Positions 17,428 to 26,386 of a stretch of DNA of 64,000 nt are shown piece by piece. The stretch is taken from assembly GCF_902459735.1 (NCBI RefSeq), contig NZ_CABPRV010000002.1, positions 372,001 through 436,000 of the forward strand, in the 5' to 3' direction. The first letter of the stretch is position 1; each line of letters starts with the position of its first letter. Position numbers and translations under genes: made by a program. This DNA is from Pandoraea capi (GTDB lineage Bacteria; Pseudomonadota; Gammaproteobacteria; Burkholderiales; Burkholderiaceae). The notes beneath the pieces were generated by a model. It was not told the DNA's origin, did not search any database, and was given only the letters and a program-made list of their open reading frames with translations.

Positions 17428-18783
17428 TCAGAAGGTGTGCTCGATACCGACACCGATGCCCCGGTAATGCACTCCTGGCGGCGCACTTCCACCGTTAGCG
17501 CCGAAATTCGGACGCGGGGAAAAGCCGTAGCTGCCCCACGTCCGGTTGATGACCTGGTAGTAGGCGACGTACACGTCAGTCCGTCGGGAAAAGTCGTAGC
17601 GGTAGCCGAGATTGAGTTGCGTCGCGCCCAGATCGTCGGTGTTGCAGGTAGACCCGCCCACGCGCGAGCACGCGCCGTTCGTCGCGACACCGCCGCCGAG
17701 CCAGACGGAGTGCCGCCCCCCGCCGAAGAAGTGCTGAACCATCGCGTAGAAGGCGTCGCGACGGTAACGATTGAGATTGCCGGCGGTGCCGTCGTCGGTG
17801 CGATACGTCAACCGGTCCCAGCCCGCGACCCACTTCGTGTGCGCGTACGTGAAGACGATGAGCACCTTGTGGGCGTCGTCGGTCGAGCCCGTGGCCTTCG
17901 ATCCGGCGTTGGACGGATTGGCGCTCGCCGGTGCCCCCAGCCATGCCAGGCCGAAGTAGTCTTTGTGAAGCTCATAGGCATAGCGAAAGCGCAGCGGGCC
18001 GTTCACGTACTCCAGTCCGGCGCCGAAGACCTGCGGCGAAATTTCACCTGCGGGCGTCGTCACCCGGCCGTTGGAAAGCGAGTACGAGAACCGCAATTGC
18101 AGCCCCGCCCACTCCGGTGTCCAGTACTGGAGCGCGTTGCCCTGACGGCGGTTGAACGTGGCATCGGCCGCATTGTTGACACGCCCCGACTGCGTGGTCG
18201 TGTTCGGCACGTTGAAGCCCGGATTGCTCAGAATCGTGCTCAGGTCACCGGTATACGGATTGCGCACCGGCGAGCCGACGGAGAGCGTCGACCATTGATA
18301 CGGCGTATCCCAGTTGCCCAGAAATGCCGTGCCGAACGGCCCCTTGAGTCCGACGTTCGAGTTGCGCCCTCCGATGGCCCCTGTCGTCTTGCCGTCGATG
18401 GAGACCGGTGTTTCGATCTGCCAGATCGCGGCATAGCCATCGCCCAGGTCCTCCTTGCCGCGCATGCCGAAGTAGGAAATGCTTGACAGCATGCGGGTGC
18501 CGCTCATCTCGGCGGCGTTGATCGCCCCCGAGGGCGCCTGCGTCGGGCGCACCGCCGACGCAGGCGCCTGACGCGCACTCACGCTGACCCAGTCGGTCAT
18601 CGGCGTGAGGTGCCCATAGATCTGTACTTGTGCCTGCGCCAGCTCGCAGGCCCCCATGCCGAGCGCCATCGCCAGCACCGTACCCGGCATGCGCGCCCCG
18701 GCGCGTGCCGGGCCCCGCGAAGTGCTGTGCCCGCGATGAGGCCACGCCCGGCCTATCCCCCGATACCGCAACGCGCCGCGCAT
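17428..18783 (-). CDS. Gram-negative trimeric porin
   Basis: A 451-residue outer-membrane porin of the Neisseria/Burkholderia type. The mature protein begins with QVQIYGHLTPMTDW and contains the usual loops and the tyrosine/asparagine-rich strands; it ends in Phe (IGVGIEHTF), the beta-barrel assembly signal. The start is uncertain: ATG 18783 gives an unusually long basic leader before the signal peptide, while ATG 18690 (MPGTVLAMALGMG) gives a short one without positive charge. The DapA-like gene ends 6 bases upstream, so both are probably one transcript. Confidence 0.85.
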   Translation of the reverse strand: MRGALRYRGIGRAWPHRGHSTSRGPARAGARMPGTVLAMALGMGACELAQAQVQIYGHLTPMTDWVSVSARQAPASAVRPTQAPSGAINAAEMSGTRMLSSISYFGMRGKEDLGDGYAAIWQIETPVSIDGKTTGAIGGRNSNVGLKGPFGTAFLGNWDTPYQWSTLSVGSPVRNPYTGDLSTILSNPGFNVPNTTTQSGRVNNAADATFNRRQGNALQYWTPEWAGLQLRFSYSLSNGRVTTPAGEISPQVFGAGLEYVNGPLRFRYAYELHKDYFGLAWLGAPASANPSNAGSKATGSTDDAHKVLIVFTYAHTKWVAGWDRLTYRTDDGTAGNLNRYRRDAFYAMVQHFFGGGRHSVWLGGGVATNGACSRVGGSTCNTDDLGATQLNLGYRYDFSRRTDVYVAYYQVINRTWGSYGFSPRPNFGANGGSAPPGVHYRGIGVGIEHTF

Positions 18784-18789
18784 CGTGCT

Positions 18790-19695
18790 TCAACCCGGCA
18801 ACGTGAAGCCGCAAGCGGCCAACTGCGCATGCAGCCGCTCGTGCTGATCGCCTGCCAGCGGCGAGAGCGGCGGGCGCAACTGCGCCCACGCCGGGTCGTC
18901 GCGATACGACGCCAGCACCGCCTTGAGCGCCGGAATCATCGGGAACGACTGCACGATGCTGCGCACGGCGTCCGCTTTCGCCTGAAGCTCGGCACCGGCC
19001 TCGCTCGCCCATTCGCGGCACAGGCGTCCGATGATCTCCGGATGGATGTTGACGGTCGCCGAAATGCAGCCCTTCGCGCCCCGGGCCGAGGCTCGCGACA
19101 CCAGCGACTCCGAGGCCGGGAAGATGCCGAAGCCGGGGAACGCATCGAGCATCGCACTCAGGTTCTGCCAGTCGCCGGAGCTGTCCTTGATGCCCACGAC
19201 GGTCTGCGGGAAGTCGCGAATCAGCCGTTCGATGACCGGTAGCGTGATGGGCACGCCCGAGAGCGCAGGGATGTGATACAGGTACAGCCGCAAACGCGCG
19301 TCGCCCACTTGCTCGATCACACGTGCGTAGTAGCCGTAAAGCCCGTCGTGCGACAGACCTTTGTAGAAGAACGGCGGCAGCATCAGCACGCCGGCGCAAC
19401 CGCGCTCGACGGCATGACGCGTCAACGCCACGGTTTCCGGCAGCGCGCAGCAACCGGTACCGGGCAGCATGCGCCGCGTGTCGAGACCGTTGTCGACGAG
19501 CAGATCGAGCAACGCCATGCGCTCGGTAAGTCCGAGCGAGTTCGCTTCGCTGTTCGTACCAAACGGTGCGAGACCGACGCCGTGCGACAGCAACCATGCG
19601 CAATGCGCGAGAAAACGGGGGGCATCCGGCGTCAGATCCGTATGAAACGGCGTGACGACGGGCGCAAACGCCCCGGTCAATTCGTGATCGACCAT
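18790..19695 (-). CDS. Dihydrodipicolinate synthase (DapA)-family lyase
   Basis: A 301-residue class I aldolase-type TIM barrel. The Schiff-base lysine is Lys170 (VGIKDSSGD) and the partner Tyr140 (YLYHIP). The substrate loop reads GTNSE (46-50) rather than the GTTGE of true DapA, so it is more likely a catabolic member acting on a 2-oxo acid (compare hydratase-aldolases, KDG and N-acetylneuraminate lyases). It lies in the long operon with an ABC importer, hydrolases and a porin, which supports a catabolic role. Confidence 0.85.
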   Translation of the reverse strand: MVDHELTGAFAPVVTPFHTDLTPDAPRFLAHCAWLLSHGVGLAPFGTNSEANSLGLTERMALLDLLVDNGLDTRRMLPGTGCCALPETVALTRHAVERGCAGVLMLPPFFYKGLSHDGLYGYYARVIEQVGDARLRLYLYHIPALSGVPITLPVIERLIRDFPQTVVGIKDSSGDWQNLSAMLDAFPGFGIFPASESLVSRASARGAKGCISATVNIHPEIIGRLCREWASEAGAELQAKADAVRSIVQSFPMIPALKAVLASYRDDPAWAQLRPPLSPLAGDQHERLHAQLAACGFTLPG

Positions 19696-19788
19696 GACAG
19701 TTCCTGGAAGGGAGAAAGAGATGTACGGTGCTGCCGTCGCCGGGCCTCAGTGAACGAGGCTCAGCGGGTCAGGCAGGCACGGACCGCC

Positions 19789-20751
19789 TCAGGGCGACGG
19801 GTTGAGTTCGTGCAGGAATTGCAGGATTTCGCGACCCAGCGAGTCGTCGCCGGTGTCGAGATGGGCCACGACCGAGGTGTGGTTATGGTCGCGCACCTGA
19901 ACGAAGCGCGAGGCGCGTCCGTCCCGTTGCGACAGCCGATGACAGAACTCCAGCGCGTACGTATCGAGATGGGGATTCTCGAATTCCGCGACGACCGTCA
20001 TCACCGGCACCGGCATCGCTTCGACGTGCGCCATCGGGGCGTCGGTCTCGAAGCGCGCCGGATCGTCGCCGTAATACGCCACGACGCCGGGCGCGTTCGG
20101 ATTGTCAGGCAGTACGTCGGCCCGCAAGCGCGCGCTGATCAGTACCGCGCCTGCCACCTCCGGCATGATAGGTCTTACACGCGGATCGCTCAGATAGCTC
20201 GCCACGTGCGAGCCGCCGGCCGAATGGCCGATCAGCAGCATGCGCGACAGGTCGACTGCCCCCTCGCCCACGTGCTCGCCCAGATGCTCGCGCAACCAGC
20301 GCATGGCCAGTGCGACATCCTGCGCACCGCCGGGGAACGATGCCTCGGGCGCCAGCCGATACTCCACGTTCACCGCGACACAGCCCTGACGCGCGAAGTA
20401 CCGCGGTACGTTGCCGTAGATCTGCGCGTTCGCGTTCATGTCGCCTCGCACGAACCCACCACCGTGCACGAACACCACGACGGGAGCCGGACGGTGTCCC
20501 TGCGCCGCGCCGCGTGTCGGGCAGTAGACGTCGAGCCGATGCCGCGCATGCGGACCATAGGCCAGATCGCGCTCGACGGCGAAACCATCGGTCGACGCCT
20601 GCGCCAGCAGCGGCGTGTAGGTGTCGAGCACCGCACGGCGGCCGGCGGCAATGTCGTGCGTCCACTGCGGCCCGAGCGCGCGCATGCGGGCACGCGCGGA
20701 CGCCCAGCCCGCGTTGCTGGCATCACTGGCGACGAACGTCTGCCCGTCCAT
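19789..20751 (-). CDS. Alpha/beta hydrolase (esterase/arylformamidase-like)
   Basis: A 320-residue cytoplasmic hydrolase of the hormone-sensitive-lipase/kynurenine formamidase type. The oxyanion motif HGGGF is at 96-100, the nucleophile Ser177 in GHSAGG, an acid near 258 and the catalytic His in DHNHTS near 289-291. ATG 20751 overlaps the TGA of the ABC ATPase gene by one base, so translation is coupled; a TTG at 20754 is also in frame. It probably hydrolyses an ester or amide formed from, or present in, the imported compound. Confidence 0.85.
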   Translation of the reverse strand: MDGQTFVASDASNAGWASARARMRALGPQWTHDIAAGRRAVLDTYTPLLAQASTDGFAVERDLAYGPHARHRLDVYCPTRGAAQGHRPAPVVVFVHGGGFVRGDMNANAQIYGNVPRYFARQGCVAVNVEYRLAPEASFPGGAQDVALAMRWLREHLGEHVGEGAVDLSRMLLIGHSAGGSHVASYLSDPRVRPIMPEVAGAVLISARLRADVLPDNPNAPGVVAYYGDDPARFETDAPMAHVEAMPVPVMTVVAEFENPHLDTYALEFCHRLSQRDGRASRFVQVRDHNHTSVVAHLDTGDDSLGREILQFLHELNPSP

Positions 20752-21608
20752 CAATAGACCCCCATCAGTTGCGAGAGCTGCGCGATGTAACCGGCGTAGC
20801 GCGGGTGTTGCTTGATCGTCTGCGGTGAGCGCGGACGCGGCAGGTCGATGACCACCTCCTGCTCGACCTTACCCGGTCGCGCCGACATCACGATCACGCG
20901 GTCCGACAGAAACACCGCTTCCTCGATGCTGTGCGTGACGAGCAGTACCGTCTGGCGATGCTCCTGCCAGATGCGCAGCAGTTCGACGTTCAGGTTGTCG
21001 CGCGTGAGGGCGTCGAGCGCACCGAACGGCTCGTCCATGAGCAGCACTTTGGGTTCGAGCGCGAGGATCTGGCCGATGGACGCACGCTGACGCATGCCGC
21101 CGGACAGCTCATGCGGATGGTGATCCGCGAACTGCGCCAGCCCCAGCATTTCCAGCAGCGCAGACACGCGCGGCTCGCTCTTTTCCTTCGGAATCTTGCG
21201 AAGACTGGTGCCGAGCATCAGGTTCTGCCGTACGGTAAGCCACGGCAGCATGTTGCTCGTCTGGAAGACGACGCCGATCTCCGGGACCGGGCGCGACACG
21301 CGCTGCCCGCCCACACGGACCTCGCCGCCGTCGTGCGGCACGAGCCCCGCCACGATGCGCAGCAACGTGCTCTTGCCGCAGCCGCTCGCGCCGAGAATCG
21401 ACACGAACTCCTGATCTGCGATGGACAGGGATACGTCGTCGAGAATCCTCACGGGCGCGGCTTTGCGTTGCTTCGCGGCGAACGTCTTGTCGACGTGGCG
21501 CACTTCGATCATGGCCTCGGCCGGACGTGTAACGGCGGCGGGCTCCGTCGGGCGGGACGTCGGCAGCGACGTCACACTGCCCGTCTTGATGTGCTGAATG
21601 CCGCTCAT
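20751..21608 (-). CDS. ABC transporter ATP-binding protein, NitT/TauT type
   Basis: A 285-residue ATPase. Walker A GASGCGKST is at 73-81, followed by the Q-loop, the signature LSGGMRQR, Walker B VLLMDEPFGALD and the switch His in THSIEEA. ATG 21608 overlaps the permease stop (ATGA). A polar extension of about 33 residues precedes the ATPase core. It belongs to the second importer of the window, with the permease at 21605-22348 and the binding protein at 23039-24100. Confidence 0.93.
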   Translation of the reverse strand: MSGIQHIKTGSVTSLPTSRPTEPAAVTRPAEAMIEVRHVDKTFAAKQRKAAPVRILDDVSLSIADQEFVSILGASGCGKSTLLRIVAGLVPHDGGEVRVGGQRVSRPVPEIGVVFQTSNMLPWLTVRQNLMLGTSLRKIPKEKSEPRVSALLEMLGLAQFADHHPHELSGGMRQRASIGQILALEPKVLLMDEPFGALDALTRDNLNVELLRIWQEHRQTVLLVTHSIEEAVFLSDRVIVMSARPGKVEQEVVIDLPRPRSPQTIKQHPRYAGYIAQLSQLMGVY

Positions 21609-22348
21609 ACGTTGATTCCCCGCCACCAGACGAAGCGCGCCAGGCGCTCGATGCCCCAGTACAGCACCACGGCGAGCAACGTCACCATGAGAATCGCTGC
21701 GAACATGACGTCGGTGCGTGCCGCCGCCGACGCGAACACGATCAGGTGCCCCAACCCCTCCTCCGAGCCGATGAACTCGCCAACGATGGCGCCGATCACG
21801 GCGAGCGGCATGGCGATCTTCAACCCGTCGGCGAATGCGGGCAGCGCCGCCGGCAGATACAACCGCCAGAAGGTGTCCCACGGGCTCGCGCCCAGCGCCC
21901 GGAAGTGCTCATCCAGATTGCGTGCGACGGACGCCAGTCCACCCATCGTCGCGACCACGACGGGGAAGAAGGCGAACAGGAACGTCGACGCCAGCTTCGA
22001 CGCGAAGCCATACCCGAACCACACGATCATGAGCGGTGCGAGCGCGATCTTCGGCATGCTCTGCAAAGCGGTAACGAGCGGATACAACGTGCGACGGGCG
22101 AAGGCGCTGTAGCTGATGACCACACCGATCACGAGCCCACCCGCGACTGCCGCAACAAAGCCGGTCAGCACTTCGACGGTCGTCACCCATGTGTCGGCAA
22201 GCATCTGCGGATGCACTTCCCATGCGGCGCGAAAGATGGCCGACGGCGGCGGCATCAGGTACGACTGCACCTTGAAGTACGTTACGGCCAATTCCCACAG
22301 GGCGAGCAATACGCCCCAGAACACGATCGTCTGTGCGATGCGTTTCAT
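21605..22348 (-). CDS. ABC transporter permease, SsuC/TauC type
   Basis: A 247-residue inner-membrane protein with about six helices and an EAA-like loop (FRALGASPWDTFWRLYLPAALP). GGAGGAG lies 7 to 10 bases before ATG 22348, which fixes the start well inside a longer open frame. It is coupled to the ATPase downstream and preceded by a VOC-protein gene, an unusual insertion between the binding protein and the permease. Confidence 0.92.
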   Translation of the reverse strand: MKRIAQTIVFWGVLLALWELAVTYFKVQSYLMPPPSAIFRAAWEVHPQMLADTWVTTVEVLTGFVAAVAGGLVIGVVISYSAFARRTLYPLVTALQSMPKIALAPLMIVWFGYGFASKLASTFLFAFFPVVVATMGGLASVARNLDEHFRALGASPWDTFWRLYLPAALPAFADGLKIAMPLAVIGAIVGEFIGSEEGLGHLIVFASAAARTDVMFAAILMVTLLAVVLYWGIERLARFVWWRGINV

Positions 22349-22439
22349 TCGAATGTCTCCTCCGGAATACCGGTGACCGACGCGAAGCCAGTCACGCAGC
22401 CAAGCAGCTAAACGGCTGAACGATGGCGTGGCCGACGGC

Positions 22440-22997
22440 CTACGCCTTGCCGCCCGACTTCTCCTTGACCATGCCCGGCGGGGGCGGCACGACGAAGCGC
22501 TCGAACCGGAACCGGTCGAAGCTCTCGATGTTGCGCTCCCAGACTTTCGCCTCATACGGATGCTCGGCGTCGATCTGCGTCATCTCGCAATACAGCTCGA
22601 CGTTGTTGCCGTCCGGATCCTTGAACACGAGGAAGTAGTTCGCGCCGGGGCCGTGACGACCGATGCCGCGCACGATTTCGACGTTGTGCTCGCGCAGAAT
22701 GTCCACGGCCTTCTCCATCTCCTCGACGCTGTCGACCAGATACGAGAAGTGCTCCATGCCGGGGCGGCTGTAACGCGGCAAATCGTCGATGTCGGGCGAG
22801 TTGGCGGGAATCTGCGAAAGCGCCAGATCGTGGTGATCGCTGCCGGCGCGCAGAAACACCATCTGATCGTCGATCCAGTCGGAGACGGTCAGACCGAGCA
22901 CTTCGGTATAGAACTTCGCCGACTTCTGAATATCGCGCACGACCAGCACCAGATGGCCGAGACGCTTCGGATTGAGTTTGGGTTTGGGGCTTGTCAT
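22440..22997 (-). CDS. VOC-family protein (glyoxalase/extradiol dioxygenase fold)
   Basis: A 185-residue vicinal-oxygen-chelate protein. The metal ligands of the family are in place: His in LGHLVLVV, His in MEHFSYLV and Glu in NNVELYCE. AAGGAG directly precedes ATG 22997 (MTSPKPK), so the longer start at 23012 is rejected. The length and the closing VELYCE motif resemble single-module type I extradiol dioxygenases and their relatives. It lies between the binding protein and the permease of an ABC importer, so it probably processes the imported compound. Reaction not known. Confidence 0.82.
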   Translation of the reverse strand: MTSPKPKLNPKRLGHLVLVVRDIQKSAKFYTEVLGLTVSDWIDDQMVFLRAGSDHHDLALSQIPANSPDIDDLPRYSRPGMEHFSYLVDSVEEMEKAVDILREHNVEIVRGIGRHGPGANYFLVFKDPDGNNVELYCEMTQIDAEHPYEAKVWERNIESFDRFRFERFVVPPPPGMVKEKSGGKA

Positions 22998-23038
22998 CTC
23001 CACTCCTTGCATTGCCGTCGTTCACACCGCAGCGGGCG

Positions 23039-24100
23039 TCACTCGACGAACTGATTGGTATAGATGTCGGTCGCTTTGAGCGCGGGCGCGAGGTTGAAGG
23101 CATCGCGCACGAACTTCGCGGTGGCCTCCATGCGTGGCACCGGCAGCCAGCCTGGCTTATGTGAGTTCGGTCCCTTCGTCTCGCGATCGGTCTCGAGCGT
23201 GCCGATCTGGCGAATCTGTTCGACCATCACCTGCTTGTCGAGCATCGGGTACTGCGAGACGATCACGGCAGCCGACTCCTCCGGGTGCTCGCGCATCCAC
23301 GCATAGCCGCGGTAAGTGGCCTGCACGAAGCGACGCACCACGTCAGGCTTCTGCTCGATCATTTTTTCCGTCGTGACGATGCCGTTGCCGACCATGTCGA
23401 GACCGAAATCGCGATAACGCAACGAACCGATCTCACGGCCCTGCTTCGCGGCAAGCGACTTGAGCACGGGCAGATTGGCGCCTTCCCAGCATTCGGTCAG
23501 ATCGACACGTCCTTGCAGGAACGACGGATTGATGGTCGACGGATCGAGGCGCAGCAGCTTGACCGACGTCGGCGGCAGACCGTTGGCCTTGAGCCAGGCG
23601 GGCACGATGTTCTGCAACGGCGACGCACCGCCGCCGCCCATCGACATGCCCTTCAGGTCGGCCGGCTTCGCAATGGTCCGCCCGGGCTTGACGAGGTAGC
23701 AGATCGCCCCCGGCCAGACAGCGTTGATCGAGCCGACCATCTTCGTCTTGCCGCCCTGCGCACGGTTGAGCATCACGCTGATCGGATCGCCGTAGCCGAA
23801 CTCGAACAGCCCCTGATCGACTTCATTGACGGTGCGCTGACCACCGTGGCCGACGATGGCCGAGACGTCGAGTCCCGCCTCGCGGTAAAAGCCCTTGTTG
23901 ATCGCGACGATCACGCCGCCGGTACTGCCCTGCGGCAGCCATGAGAGGTTGAACTTCACTTTTGTCGGTGCGGCCTGAGCGGTCTGCGCGACTTGAGCAA
24001 CGACGGGGGTCGCCCACATCGCACCTGCACCGACAGCGCCGAGCGTTCCGGCACATACGAGCGCCGTCCACCAGCGCCGGGTCAACTGCCACTGCTGCAT
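23039..24100 (-). CDS. ABC transporter substrate-binding protein, NitT/TauT type
   Basis: A 353-residue periplasmic protein. The N-terminus MQQWQLTRRWWTALVCAG is followed by a hydrophobic stretch and a cleavage site near AQAA; it contains paired arginines but lacks the full Tat consensus. The NMT1-like domain starts with KVKFNLSWLPQGSTGG and includes the EVDQGLFEFGYGDP segment. GGAGGAGG precedes ATG 24100. It delivers the ligand to the permease encoded at 21605-22348. Family members bind nitrogen- or sulfur-containing organic compounds and aromatic acids. Confidence 0.88.
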   Translation of the reverse strand: MQQWQLTRRWWTALVCAGTLGAVGAGAMWATPVVAQVAQTAQAAPTKVKFNLSWLPQGSTGGVIVAINKGFYREAGLDVSAIVGHGGQRTVNEVDQGLFEFGYGDPISVMLNRAQGGKTKMVGSINAVWPGAICYLVKPGRTIAKPADLKGMSMGGGGASPLQNIVPAWLKANGLPPTSVKLLRLDPSTINPSFLQGRVDLTECWEGANLPVLKSLAAKQGREIGSLRYRDFGLDMVGNGIVTTEKMIEQKPDVVRRFVQATYRGYAWMREHPEESAAVIVSQYPMLDKQVMVEQIRQIGTLETDRETKGPNSHKPGWLPVPRMEATAKFVRDAFNLAPALKATDIYTNQFVE

Positions 24101-24137
24101 TGCTGCCTCCTCCTGGCCGCCATATGAGCGGCCTTTG

Positions 24138-25094
24138 TTATTTGCGCTGTGCCACGACACGGTTCTCGATGGCGCCAATGCCTTCGATCCCCGCCACCAT
24201 CACGTCACCCGCCTTGAGGTACACGCCGCGTCCCATGCCCACGCCGGTCGGCGTGCCCGTGGCAATCAGGTCGCCGGGCTTGAGCGTCAGGATCTCGGAC
24301 AGGTAGGCGATCTGCTCCGCGATGTTGAAGATCATTCCCGCCGTCGTGTCGTTCTGCATCGTTTCGCCGTTGACCGACAGCGTCATGCGCAGATTCTGGG
24401 GATCGCGAATGACGTCGCGCGGCACAAACCACGGCCCCAGAGGAGCAAAGGTATCGAAACTCTTGCCGCGAAACCAGTCGTGCGTGAACGGATAGTCGGT
24501 GCGACGGTTGAGGTCGCGCGCGCTCACGTCGTTGATGACGGTGTAGCCCGCGATCCACTCGTGCGCCTGCGCCACCGGCACGTGACGGCCCGGACGTCCG
24601 ATCACCACCGCCAGTTCGACTTCCCAGTCGACACGCTCGGCATGCGGCGGCAGCACAACGTCGGTATCGGTGGCGGTCACGCTCGTCTCCGCCTTCATGA
24701 ACATGTACGGTGAGCTTTCGCTGCGCGGCGCGAGCTTGGTGCCCATCTCCGCCGCGTGCTCGTAGAAGTTGGATGCCGTGGCAAAGATGCGGCCCGGCTG
24801 GTACGGCACGCACAGACGGAACGTGTCGGTCGCCAACGCACCGACCTTGGCCGGGACACCGGCGTCGATGGCGCGGCGCACGGCCGTGCAAACCGCATCG
24901 CCGCGAACGTACCAGTCCGAGAGCAGCGCCGTCAGATCCTGCGACGCGCTCAGGCCGTCCTCCAGCGCCACGTCCATCTGACGCAGCACGGCCTCCAGGT
25001 CATACAGCCGCCCGTGCTGCACCAGCGCCGTACGACGTGCCCCGAGCGTGCCCGTTGCCAGCGATTCATAAGTTGCGATTCCAAACCAGCTCAC
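24138..25094 (-). CDS. Fumarylacetoacetate hydrolase (FAH)-family protein
   Basis: A 318-residue enzyme of the FAH fold, which hydrolyses or isomerises 2,4-dioxo or 2-hydroxy-dienoic acids from ring cleavage, or decarboxylates oxaloacetate. The metal acids are visible as Glu158 and Glu160 (WEVELAVVIG) and Asp189 (VINDVSARD), and the KSFDTFAPLGPW loop and the closing DLIATGTPTGVG motif are typical. It is the first gene of the long minus-strand series, 93 bases downstream of the GntR-type operator at 25186-25197. Confidence 0.88.
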   Translation of the reverse strand: MSWFGIATYESLATGTLGARRTALVQHGRLYDLEAVLRQMDVALEDGLSASQDLTALLSDWYVRGDAVCTAVRRAIDAGVPAKVGALATDTFRLCVPYQPGRIFATASNFYEHAAEMGTKLAPRSESSPYMFMKAETSVTATDTDVVLPPHAERVDWEVELAVVIGRPGRHVPVAQAHEWIAGYTVINDVSARDLNRRTDYPFTHDWFRGKSFDTFAPLGPWFVPRDVIRDPQNLRMTLSVNGETMQNDTTAGMIFNIAEQIAYLSEILTLKPGDLIATGTPTGVGMGRGVYLKAGDVMVAGIEGIGAIENRVVAQRK

Positions 25095-25185
25095 ACCTTC
25101 CTCCTTGTCTTCCTTCGTGAAGCCGACGTCGTTTTCACCGATCGGCTGTCTTTTTGATTGCTATGTTGAAACACAATACATAGCA

Positions 25186-25197
25186 TATGTATACATA
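25186..25197. promoter_or_regulatory. Perfect palindrome TATGTATACATA, candidate GntR operator
   Basis: A 12-base perfect palindrome in the divergent region between the FAH-family gene (start 25094) and the 2-hydroxyacid dehydrogenase gene (start 25252). The core ATGTATAC recurs at 29418, 30179 and 30320. CTATGT (25161-25166) and ACATAG (25178-25183) form a further partial dyad beside it. Confidence 0.65.
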
Positions 25198-25251
25198 GCA
25201 ACTGATTTGTATTTTATTTTTCAATCCAACGCATCGAGGCGATTAAGACCC

Positions 25252-26223
25252 ATGACCGACGCTCCGCTCCTCCTCAATCTCATCCCGCTCGAACCGCTCG
25301 CGCGGGCGCAATTGCTTGCCGCAGGACTGCGTCTGCACGATCTCGACGTGCGCACCACGCGCCTCGAATCGAGCGACATCACGCCCGGCGTGCGGCTCGT
25401 GCTGACCAACGGCACGACGGGCTTCACGGCGGCGCAAATGGACGCCATGCCACACGTCGAGCTCATCTGCGCCTTCGGTGCGGGCTTCGAGAACATCGAC
25501 GTCGCCGCCGCCACCGCACGCGGGATCGCGGTTGCGCACGCCCCCAACACCAACGGCGAGACGGTGGCCGATCACGCGCTGGCGCTGATGCTCGCGGCAG
25601 CCCGCGGGCTCGTGACGCTCGATCGCGCCGTGAAGGCCGGCGGCTGGGCCAGACATCGTGCGCCGCGTCCGACCCTGCACGCTGCGCGACTCGGCGTCGT
25701 CGGCCTCGGCAACATCGGACAAGGCATCGCAACGCGCGCCGAAGGCTTCGGCATGTCGATCGGCTATCACACGCGTACGCCGCGCACCGGTTGCCGATGG
25801 CAGCACTACGACAATGTCGACGCGCTGGCCGCTGCCAGCGACTTCCTCGTGCTCGCCTGTCCGGGCGGCCCGGCTACGCATCACCTCGTGAATGCCGACG
25901 TGCTCGCGCAACTCGGCGCCAACGGCTTTCTGGTGAACGTGGCGCGCGGCAGCGTCGTCGATACCGTGGCGCTCATCGAAGCGCTGTGCGACGGCGTCAT
26001 CGCAGGCGCCGCGCTCGACGTCTACGAGAACGAACCGGAGGTACCTTCCGCGCTGCGCATGCTGGAGAACGTCGTGCTGACACCGCACATCTCCGGCCGC
26101 TCGCCGGCGGCGTTGCAAGCGCAGATCGACTTGTTGCTGGCCAACGTGCGCGCCCATCTCTCTGGCAAACCGCTACCGGCCGCCGTCAACAGCGTCACGG
26201 GACATCGCAAAGCGAACGGATAA
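25252..26223 (+). CDS. D-isomer-specific 2-hydroxyacid dehydrogenase
   Basis: A 323-residue NAD(P)-dependent dehydrogenase that reduces 2-oxo acids such as glyoxylate or hydroxypyruvate. The Rossmann motif is GLGNIGQGIA near residue 150; the catalytic Arg is in NVARGSVVD, the Glu in ENEPEVP and the His in LTPHISGRSP. ATG 25252 is preferred over upstream starts because the upstream frame runs through the operator. It is divergent from the FAH-led operon and shares the operator palindrome, so it probably belongs to the same regulon. Confidence 0.9.
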   Translation: MTDAPLLLNLIPLEPLARAQLLAAGLRLHDLDVRTTRLESSDITPGVRLVLTNGTTGFTAAQMDAMPHVELICAFGAGFENIDVAAATARGIAVAHAPNTNGETVADHALALMLAAARGLVTLDRAVKAGGWARHRAPRPTLHAARLGVVGLGNIGQGIATRAEGFGMSIGYHTRTPRTGCRWQHYDNVDALAAASDFLVLACPGGPATHHLVNADVLAQLGANGFLVNVARGSVVDTVALIEALCDGVIAGAALDVYENEPEVPSALRMLENVVLTPHISGRSPAALQAQIDLLLANVRAHLSGKPLPAAVNSVTGHRKANG

Positions 26224-26227
26224 AAAA

Positions 26228-26267
26228 GAAGCGGGCAACCGGGAGACCATCGGAGGTTGCCCGCTTC
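26228..26267. terminator. Strong bidirectional terminator
   Basis: GAAGCGGGCAACC (26228-26240) and GGTTGCCCGCTTC (26255-26267) form a 13-base perfect stem with a 14-base loop. On the minus strand it is followed by TTTTTTA, a good U-tract for the LVIVD-protein gene; on the plus strand it follows the dehydrogenase stop by 4 bases. Confidence 0.8.
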
Positions 26268-26386
26268 AACACTTCACGCTTTGGAGGCCCTGTGAAGTCG
26301 TTCGCGGCAGCGGCACGACATTACCTGTCGTGCCGCACTGGCGTAATGCATTGACGCAGTGCCTATGAAGGCCGGTCAGCCACGTC

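Noticed and set aside
18248-18256. GTATAC inside the porin gene (also within the BKACE and FecR genes) as further GntR sites
   Set aside because: These copies lie in coding sequence and lack the ATG extension shared by the four intergenic elements.
19273-20757. 494-residue plus-strand ORF opposite the DapA-like and hydrolase genes
   Set aside because: It spans two well-supported minus-strand genes and their gap, with composition typical of a mirror frame.
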